Made by a program: the position numbers and the translations under genes
Assembly: GCF_003369915.1 (NCBI RefSeq)
Contig: NC_046677.1
Span: forward strand, 31,018,913 to 31,082,912
Length of the DNA stretch: 64,000 nt
Direction of reading: 5' to 3'
Origin: Drosophila miranda
Taxonomy: Eukaryota; Arthropoda; Insecta; Diptera; Drosophilidae
Shown: positions 56,528-64,000 of the stretch, piece after piece
Position numbering within the stretch: the first letter of the stretch is position 1
Layout of the letters: each line of letters starts with the position of its first letter
The notes under the pieces: generated by a model
What the model saw: only the letters and a program-made list of their open reading frames with translations
What the model was told of the DNA's origin: nothing
Database searches by the model: none

Positions 56528-59500
56528 CCTCCCATTTGCAAGTTTTTGTTGTTGGTGCTGGGAGTCAGTTGCAGCCTTAGTTGCTTCCACAGCCTCAGCT
56601 GGTGGCTTAGTTGCAGTGTCTGTTGCAGCCTCCGTTGCTGCCTCAGCTTTGCTCTTCTCCTGGCTGCAAGCAATTCTTCTCTGGTTTTTCTTTGCTTTTT
56701 TTCCTTTTGGCCCCATGCCATGCCTGGTCCATGCTTATTTTCTATTACTGCTTTTTCCACTTAAGGCCATTGCACTTTTTACGTGCATGCCACGGAGGGC
56801 CATTGCCGTTGTTGCTGCTGCTGCTGGTGCAGTTGTTGCTGCGCTAGCTGCCTGTACGTGCAAAGGTTGTGAAAATGCTGCTGCTGCCGCTGCTGCAACT
56901 GAAACAGCGGCTGTGTGTGTGGAAAAGTTGGCAACAAATTTTGCGTCATGCTTGGAAAAAATGAAATGGAGCGAAAAAATGTTCGAGCTGGACAAAGTCA
57001 AAGCCTCCACTCCACTTGGACCATGGGGTCTTCTCATACTCCGGCTGTAGCTCTTGTCTCGCTTAGGCTACTGCTAGTCGTACCAGGGAAATATGGGACT
57101 TTTTAGGTTCGTTGACTTTGAACATTGTATTGGCATTGTTCTTCTCACTTTATTATTTGCTGTTGCAACAATTCGCGTGCAGTAGCCGCAACAGCAGCCA
57201 GAGCTGCAGCCCAACTGGAGGAAGGCTCGCTGTGGAAAACAAAGCGCATATAATTCATAGCATCCAGGCGGAGCGGAGCGGACCAAGCTGACCCTTTCAT
57301 TAGACGCAGACGGGCTAACTTTATGCATCCTGCGCGTTGATTTCCATTTAAACGACAGCGTTAGAGAAACAGAAGCAGCAGCCACAAGAGCCAAACTGGC
57401 TTCCTTGATGGCTATCCACCGGCAGTCTGTGAGTATTCAAGTCGCAGCAAAAAGCGAAAGAACCCATTAAAATAGCTGCAACTGTAGCAAATGCAACTTC
57501 TCGACAGGGACAGGGACATGGACAACGACGACGTGGTAGGTTCTTGTCACAGTCGCATGTGTCCAGACCCCTGGCCTGGCGTGGCCTGGCCTGGACTTTG
57601 ATTTGCTGTGGCGACCCAGGCGGACACGACCAGCGACAACTTTGACCACCGAGGTTCTGGCTCTGGCAGAGACATAAGACACCGGATCATGGACTTTGCC
57701 ACCGAATAGAGTGATGTCTGCAATCCAAGAAACCTTTAGTTTTGTTTGCTAGTTAAAGTTTTGTCTAAGTAAATGGGAAACTTAGGCACTAGTAGGAGTC
57801 AATCAATAATTAATACGGTCTTGAATGCTTCTTGCACAAAAAATGGTGGTATGGTATTTACAATAAATTCCATCCTTTAGTAATCCCCATGTTCAGGAAA
57901 AAACGTGATCATTCCGATCATTCTTATAGCTAAATCAGAAAAAAGAATACAAATAATTTACAAATATTAGTAGAGAATCTTCTCGAAATATTTAGAAAAA
58001 TCTCGATAAACAACAAACAAGTTTAACCCAAAATCCAGAAGCCTTTCCCAAGCGATTCGCTGAAGAACCAGAATTAGGACGCAGTCAAGGGCCTGGGCCA
58101 CGTAATGTGGTCACTTCTGTTCGTGCTTGGGCGCGAGAAACAAAGCACTGCTGCAGAGATCTCCCACTTATACGGCGTCTGCGTGGAAAATTAGTGGAAA
58201 ATTGCATGGGAAAATTCTATCTGGAAATATGCAAAAATGCGCGGGCGTGCCTCAATGCCTTCGAAGTCGAAAGACTTAGGACAGAAACTTACTTTGGCCA
58301 ACGCATTTGGCAGCACTCTTAACAGTAAGCCCAAAAGGCTGATGCCTCCACTTGCTGCCCAGTTGGCCAGTGGAATATTTCAATAACCAATCACTATGAT
58401 TACCATTTATGTGGCCATGCCCAAACGGATTGTTTTGCCAACGTTTAAAATACCCAATCGTTTTATAGATATAAGAGTAAGAAAGACGAAACGGTTCATA
58501 CATTTTTTTCCAAATACCAGATATTCTGAAACTAAACTCCACTGTGTTACTCGTATTTAAAAAATTCAAATTAACTAAGAGTGTTGGTAAATCAAATTAA
58601 TTTTATATAATGCCGAATCCAAAGTCATCTAGAAAGCTTCATTCCAATATATTTTCGGCGGGCAAAAAAACATTTTTACAACTCGTAAGGGCTACTTTAT
58701 GCTACAAAAGCTTCCATTTGCACGAAACCAAAGAAAAACCTCATACACCCCCCTATCAAACCAGAATTACTGACTATCATAGAACGGTGGGGGACTAGTT
58801 TTCTTCCTTGTTTTCGACGGCTTGGTCGAAAAAACCAACAGCAAAATCGAAACCTTAACCTTAAACTTAAGCTTGCAATCAGATGCCCAGGCCTCGCACT
58901 CTGTTGTCTCCGTTTCCCCCAGTGAACTTGCTCGTTGCATTTGTAAATTTGTTGAAAATCAGAAGATCAGAGTGGGACACGGAGGAGTTGCATGCATGCA
59001 GCGCATTTGACGTAATAGCCTCAAACAACAGCAACAGCAACAATCGGAGGAAAAGTTCATTACTCCACTTAAGGGTACCCTGGCCACAGCCACAGCTGCA
59101 CAAAGTTGAACATTCTGCTTTTCGGTGCCCCAGCCCGAGTCGACACGAATGCAGAGAGGTCGCTGAGCCGTCATCATCATACACTTTGGCTTGAGTTTTT
59201 ATTTTCCATGGGTTTTCTTTTGGTTTCTTGAGTCTTATTTGGGGAGTTCGTTTTTGGGATGGATGTTAGCTGCCTGGCTGACTGGCCGGCTGGCTGAAGT
59301 GGGCGGTAAAGGAAGTTGTCGGTTTTCGTAAATACCAAAAATTTACCAATATGCTAAACGGGTTTTTTTCGGTTGCCCAGTCGCCAGGTTGTCCGTGGCC
59401 ACGGTCGCACTCTTCTATTTCTATAGTTGGCCTAAAGGTTAAGGGGAAATCATTTCAAAGGAAGATGTACATCAAGTTGATAGTGGCAAACGGCAACCTG

Positions 59501-62295
59501 TATAGTGCACATAAATTGCAGTGCCAGAGGCCCCCGTAATTGGTCTCCGGGTCTTTTTTTCGGCCAATTGTTATGAACATGTCAAAGTTAACGACTTTGC
59601 CTAGCCGTCAGCCATTCGGACTGTCAGCTGGTCAAAGTGTTAAGTGGCTAAGAAAAACGAGGTGTTGCTCCGATCAATGACTCCCTCTCCCACTCTGTAA
59701 AGTGCCTGCCATCTGGCGCTGGCCAGCCCCAACTTGTGGTTAAGGGGCCTTTGCAAATAACAATCTATCTTTTTAATGGCATTAAATTGCAACTTCAAAA
59801 GCATGTGGGCACGATGAAGCTTAGTTCTGAATGGGTTTTCAGAGAAGACTGTGATATGGGTTGTTCTACCTAAACATGTAGGCATCTCCTAGTCGATGTT
59901 CTGACTTGGCCCAGAAAGTTGATTGAATTGTTGGTTTTACTTATAGTATTAAGTATTATAGTATTAAATTCGACAGATTACAAACCACTAGATTTCACCA
60001 GGGAGTTTGGACATTAAAAAGAAAAGAACTAATTATTAAAATATGATATTGTGAACCTTTATACATTGCCATAAGTCTCTGCGTTTATATATTTATGTAC
60101 GAGTATATTCAAAGTATAGCCAGTATAGTCGGTTATTAAATACGATTATTTATGGACCGTTATAGACTGTTCAATAAATGGATAGACATTTGATAAGATC
60201 ATCGCCATCGATACATGACGTACAATCATATAAAAACATGTTTAATAACACATTGAAGAGATGCCAACTCAGAACAAATTCAAACCAAAATTGAATATCC
60301 TTATTGGGGAATAGGAATACCCATTTTCGATTGATCACAAATATTCAAACCATACATCTCTATAAACGTGCGGTAATTTAATTAATTCAAATGCGGCTCA
60401 TAATCGTAATCGTAATCGGGCATCGAGGCTAATATTTGGTGCCTGGAGCAGCGCTGGCAATACATAATTCATTGCTTGATTTGCGTTTATTGTTTTGATT
60501 TGTGATTAGAAGCCATAAATACTTATGCCACCGTGATGCCGTCATCATTATGCACATCATTCCCTCTGCCTGCTGCAACGTGACTTGTTCAGTGCTGGGT
60601 TCTTCGTTTCGCTCAGCTTTTTCTATCAAAAAAATTCAATTGAATAAAATATTTAAAGCTCGCTTGGCTTGTGCTAGGCGTCTGCCTTTCCATTCATTAT
60701 CATGTGTGCGGAACGGGGCGGGTCTCGGTCTGTGCCTCACTGCTGTGTCATTCGCCATGTCATATGCCGATTGTGAGGCTTGCAAACTAACCAACTGAAC
60801 AGGCTTCCCAGACGAGACCATGGGTGCACTATGAGCTCATTATGAACACGCACCCGGCGCACCAAACGACCTTGACGGTGGAAGAAGCCAGGGTTGTTGG
60901 GGGCGGTACATCACTGACACGCGCCCCCAGAACAGTCCAGGCCAGCCTAGTGGCAATTAACAGATAATTACGGCTAAGTGATCTTCCCCGGGGGCCTGAA
61001 GCATCGTTAGAGTTGATGTTGATGATGATGATGGAAGGCCATTGAAGCGGCATTATGTCCATCTGCTTATCCATTCGATGGACTTTTCCATTTTCCACAA
61101 TTGCTCCAAAATCCATTCGGGACGTTTCTCAAGATTGGGTGGAGCAAATGTCAAATTAATTTGTTGCGGCTTTGGCTTTGTTGGCACTCAATGAACTGTG
61201 AAATGGAGAACCTTTTCAACTCAACCGATCTGTGCAGCATACGAGTACAAATGTAAGATTCAAATCAACGGAAATTCTCAATTTACCGACATGTCTTGGA
61301 GTGGTGGGGAACTTGATGAACAAATGATTTCGGGCATGAAGTCATAGTCGTCGAAAATGATCAACCGTGTTTAAGGTGTGTCGTAATACAAACCTCACAA
61401 AATAAATGTCACTTGAAGATCTATATATGAGATCCCCGGATATATATTCTTGCAAAGACAGTTTTTACTCAAGCAAATGTTTAATTGGGTTTCCATTAGA
61501 CTACATAGACGACCATATAAATATAAATATACATGTATCTATCGGTCACAGTATTCTGCCTCAACTGCTCCATTTACACTTGCACTGAATTTACACTTGC
61601 ACCTATAACTCCGTCGAAAATTTCACCCAACTCAAATCTCAGTTGTCGCTTGCAGTTTGCATACCCTGTAGGAAAAGGTATGCTAGCGTTTTTGCGAGCT
61701 TTGAATTGCCTTTAAAAAAATTATAACATATTCGTATATTGTGTCATAAAGTGTACTGTAAAGCGGTACGTGTTAAACGAATATATGTATGAGAGTCATA
61801 TGATAGGGCCTCATTTTTTGTCGCAGTTGCTTGGCAAAACATTGCACATTATCTACGCCAAATTATAGCTGGGTAATATCCGTAACAACTCAGCACCTTT
61901 GTCAGAGTCGGAACGGTGCTACATACATATGTACATACATATATGTTGCACCCCAGTGGATTTAAAAAAATATTCAAGACAGAAAATTCAGCGCATTCGA
62001 GCACACCCACTTTGTAATTTATTTGCAATAAAAAATGTTAAACATCAAATGACGAAAGCAGCTACTCTACTTTTTGAGCATATGCTAGCAAATAACACAA
62101 AATAACAAAAATTTATAGAAATTTCGTAGAGACATGGACTGTTGGTCGATGACCAACCTTGAAAACATTGTCCAGCAAAATATTGGGTTTACTTCTTTCT
62201 GTTGTTGTTTTTTTCAATTATCTAATCATCTAATAATATCATCGTCTAAAAACGATAAATACATATGTACATTAAGTACCGCGACGCCTCTCTTG

Positions 62296-62480
62296 CCCAT
62301 CTGCTTGGTGCTCTCAATAGTTTGCATTTGCTCTTGCATGCTTTCGGTAATAAATTGTGCGCTCTCCTGTGGTGGTTACGAATGCTTATTATACATATTT
62401 CTGGAAACTGATGAGAGATGGGATTCATGTATCGAATAGGGGGAAATCCCTAGATTCCGAAAATCTATAATCTAAATTTG
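62296..62480. repeat. Diverged direct repeat, left copy
   Basis: Shares ordered blocks with 63299-63520: CTGCTT(G/C)GTGCTCTCAATA, TGCGCTCTCCT, TTTCTGGAAACTGAT, AGGGGGAAATCCCT and ATAATCTAA. The right copy covers the 3' flank and stop codon of the asparaginase gene, so this is either a duplicated 3' end or a dispersed element. Confidence 0.6.
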
Positions 62481-63298
62481 GTTATCAAATTCTCAAATTA
62501 TCACTGAACTTGATAATGATAGTCACTCTAAAATAAGGAAATGCAACAAAAAATACTAATTTTGTACTTTCCCGTAAATTGGATCGAGCGTTCGAGCGTT
62601 TGATTCGAGTTCATAAGAGGTTGTGTGTGTGTTGAAACAGTGGTGAAGGTTTATTAATTAGCAATTGGAAATTGGCGACGACTATGTATATATAATTCGG
62701 CGACTGTATAGAAGGAGATTGCCGTCGCCGAATGTGGTAATGTTACCGAGTATTTTATTGATAAGCTTTATTTCTCGATATACTGCGAAATAAAGTTGTT
62801 CCTAAGATCCGCAAACAGTCTTGCTCGGTAGTTTCGCAATCAAAATGGTAGCCTCAAGCGCAGCCTAAGAACCCAAACGAATCACATGTCACAAAAGACA
62901 CATGTCGAAACGGCCCCTGGCATTAAGATGTTTGGATGTGATTTTTACATACATATCTCGTAGCGCTTGTCGATATTTGAGAGCCCTCGGTGGCGTAAGA
63001 CAAGCAGGCGGACAGGAGAAGTGGGACAACTTCTACCTAAGGGCAAAAAGCAAAGTAGCTTGGTAAAGGGCCCTAGAACAGTTCTACCAGCATTCTTTGG
63101 TTGGAGAGAACAAAAAAATATAGATAAACACGATAATCAAGAGTCAAATTCATTTCTTAGTTGATAGACATTTATTTTTCTTGCTGCACATGTCCACCGA
63201 TTGAGTAATATTAAGGTTTTAATAAGTGATTAAATACAAAACTGAAATTGAGCGTCGTTCCGCGTCTTGTTCCGCAACTGGACTGAAATTCTCGCCGA
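62481..63298. other. Spacer between the two diverged repeats
   Basis: About 800 bp of AT-rich sequence. A short plus frame at 62967-63164 begins with TTG and has no recognised homology. Nothing else is seen. Confidence 0.5.
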
Positions 63299-63520
63299 TC
63301 TGCTTCGTGCTCTCAATAATTTGCACTCGCTCTTTCTTGCTTTGCGCTCTCCTCTTGTGGTTGGGAGCTCGCTGGGAGCGAATATGCGAGTAAATGGTTT
63401 ATGCCTATTCTATTTCTGGAAACTGATATGAAATATATTGCATATAGCGTTAAAGTGCATGGTGAAAATAGGGGGAAATCCCTTTATTTATTACAAAAAA
63501 CCAATAATCTAATTTTGGTT
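63299..63520. repeat. Diverged direct repeat, right copy
   Basis: Partner of 62296-62480, about 1.0 kb away in the same orientation. It overlaps the last codons of the asparaginase terminal exon (stop at 63509-63511). Confidence 0.6.
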
Positions 63521-64000
63521 TGCGATGATCGCATTCGTGATCGTGATTTCGCCACGCAAATTCATCTTCATCAGCTACAAAAACAAATTTTATTATATTA
63601 TGTGAATTGCTTTCAATTGCAGTTTACCTCAATCTTATCATGGTGCGGTAAATCAGTGCCCAGGACATAGGCTAGCTTGGTATACGCTGCCTCAGAAGTC
63701 ATGTCCGATCCAGATAAAACGCCCAAATCGCTAAGCACTGCTCCAGCATCGTAGATTGCGGCTACGGAGCCGGACAGGCACTGAGTGCAGTTGACGATGA
63801 TAACTCCGCGATTAACGGCACTCCGTAGAAGAGAAGTTATCTCGGTCCAGTTTGAGGGTATATTACCAGAGCCATAGGACTCCAGGACAACTCCCATAAT
63901 GGGCTCCGCCAGAGCCGATCGAATCAAATCCAGTGACATATCCGGAGTCATTTTCAAGGAGGCCACATTCATCTTAAATTCGCCTGTCACAGCGAGTGGC
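63509..64000 (-). CDS. Type I L-asparaginase (ASPG/60-kDa lysophospholipase family), 3' end
   Basis: Partial gene entering from the right edge. Exon n covers 64000-63628 and the terminal exon 63574-63509. They are joined by a 53-nt intron (GAG|GTAAAC...TTTGTAG|CTG) in phase 0. The encoded part is the C-terminal half of the asparaginase domain. Family blocks are GVVLESYGSGNIP, VNCTQCLSGSVA, the GSDMTSEAAYTKLAYVLG helix (substrate-side loop GxDMTxEAA) and, across the splice, LMKMNLRGEIT. The enzyme hydrolyses L-asparagine to aspartate and ammonia in the cytosol. The N-terminal catalytic TGGT motif would lie outside the window. Human ASPG continues into ankyrin repeats, whereas this protein stops 12 residues after LRGEIT, so it is a domain-only form. 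Flies have more than one paralogue; which one this is, I cannot tell. Confidence 0.9.

Larger units (their letters stand above)
46250..62280. other. 16-kb stretch without a convincing gene
   Basis: Contains many simple repeats (listed separately) that generate spurious Ala/Gln/Ser-rich open frames, for example at 52613, 55571 and 56735. No frame shows a recognisable domain or paired splice sites. A 73-codon minus frame at 56495-56716 starting MGPKGKKAKK is the least unlikely candidate but is mostly Ala/Glu/Thr low complexity. Confidence 0.45.

Noticed and set aside
56616..57050. 144-codon plus frame with poly-Ala, and the opposite-strand Ala-rich frame at 56735-57037
   Set aside because: The plus frame starts at GTG, and both are read from GCTGCT/CAGCAG tracts.

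Overview
This is nuclear DNA from a Drosophila fly. The short 53-65 nt introns with GT/AG borders, TATA+TCAGTT core promoters, a Motif 1 element, trypsin-like protease architecture, CAG/CAACAT low-complexity tracts and an otu-like gene all fit. A dispersed repeat starting TATACCCGATACT and carrying GTCTGTCC repeats resembles what I remember from obscura-group species. The species group is an inference, not a demonstration.

Layout. (1) 1-13.6 kb is a compact, duplicated gene cluster. A direct duplication (1-3487 and 7619-11945) carries a 378-aa protein gene of unknown function and the last exon of a second gene, which I reconstruct as three exons encoding about 972 aa. The left copy keeps the 378-aa gene open as far as the window edge. 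Its copy of the 972-aa gene is a decayed 5'-truncated pseudogene. Between the two copies lies an otu (ovarian tumor) paralogue whose OTU and Tudor-like parts are separated by one in-frame TAG. A complete BEN-domain gene (insv/Elba type) sits on the opposite strand inside the 1.4-kb second intron of the 972-aa gene. (2) 14.5-19.6 kb is a tandem array of four RFWD3-like RING genes, three of them almost identical with a 1483-bp period, followed by a rearranged dispersed repeat. (3) 20.4-45 kb is largely gene-free. It is interrupted at 35.4-37.1 kb by a longer copy of the same repeat that directly abuts a fifth, N-terminally truncated RING gene. (4) 45.1-46.2 kb is a three-exon secreted trypsin-like serine protease on the minus strand. 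(5) 46.3-63.5 kb again shows no convincing gene, only simple repeats. (6) 63.5-64 kb holds the last two exons of a type I L-asparaginase gene that runs off the right edge.

Theme. The left 20 kb combines an otu paralogue, a BEN chromatin protein, coiled-coil RING proteins and two unrecognised fast-changing proteins, with repeated local duplication, gene decay and unequal crossing-over. This looks like a dynamic neighbourhood of germline-type genes; the germline role is inference. Gene models were built by eye from splice motifs and reading frame; expression data would be the decisive test.
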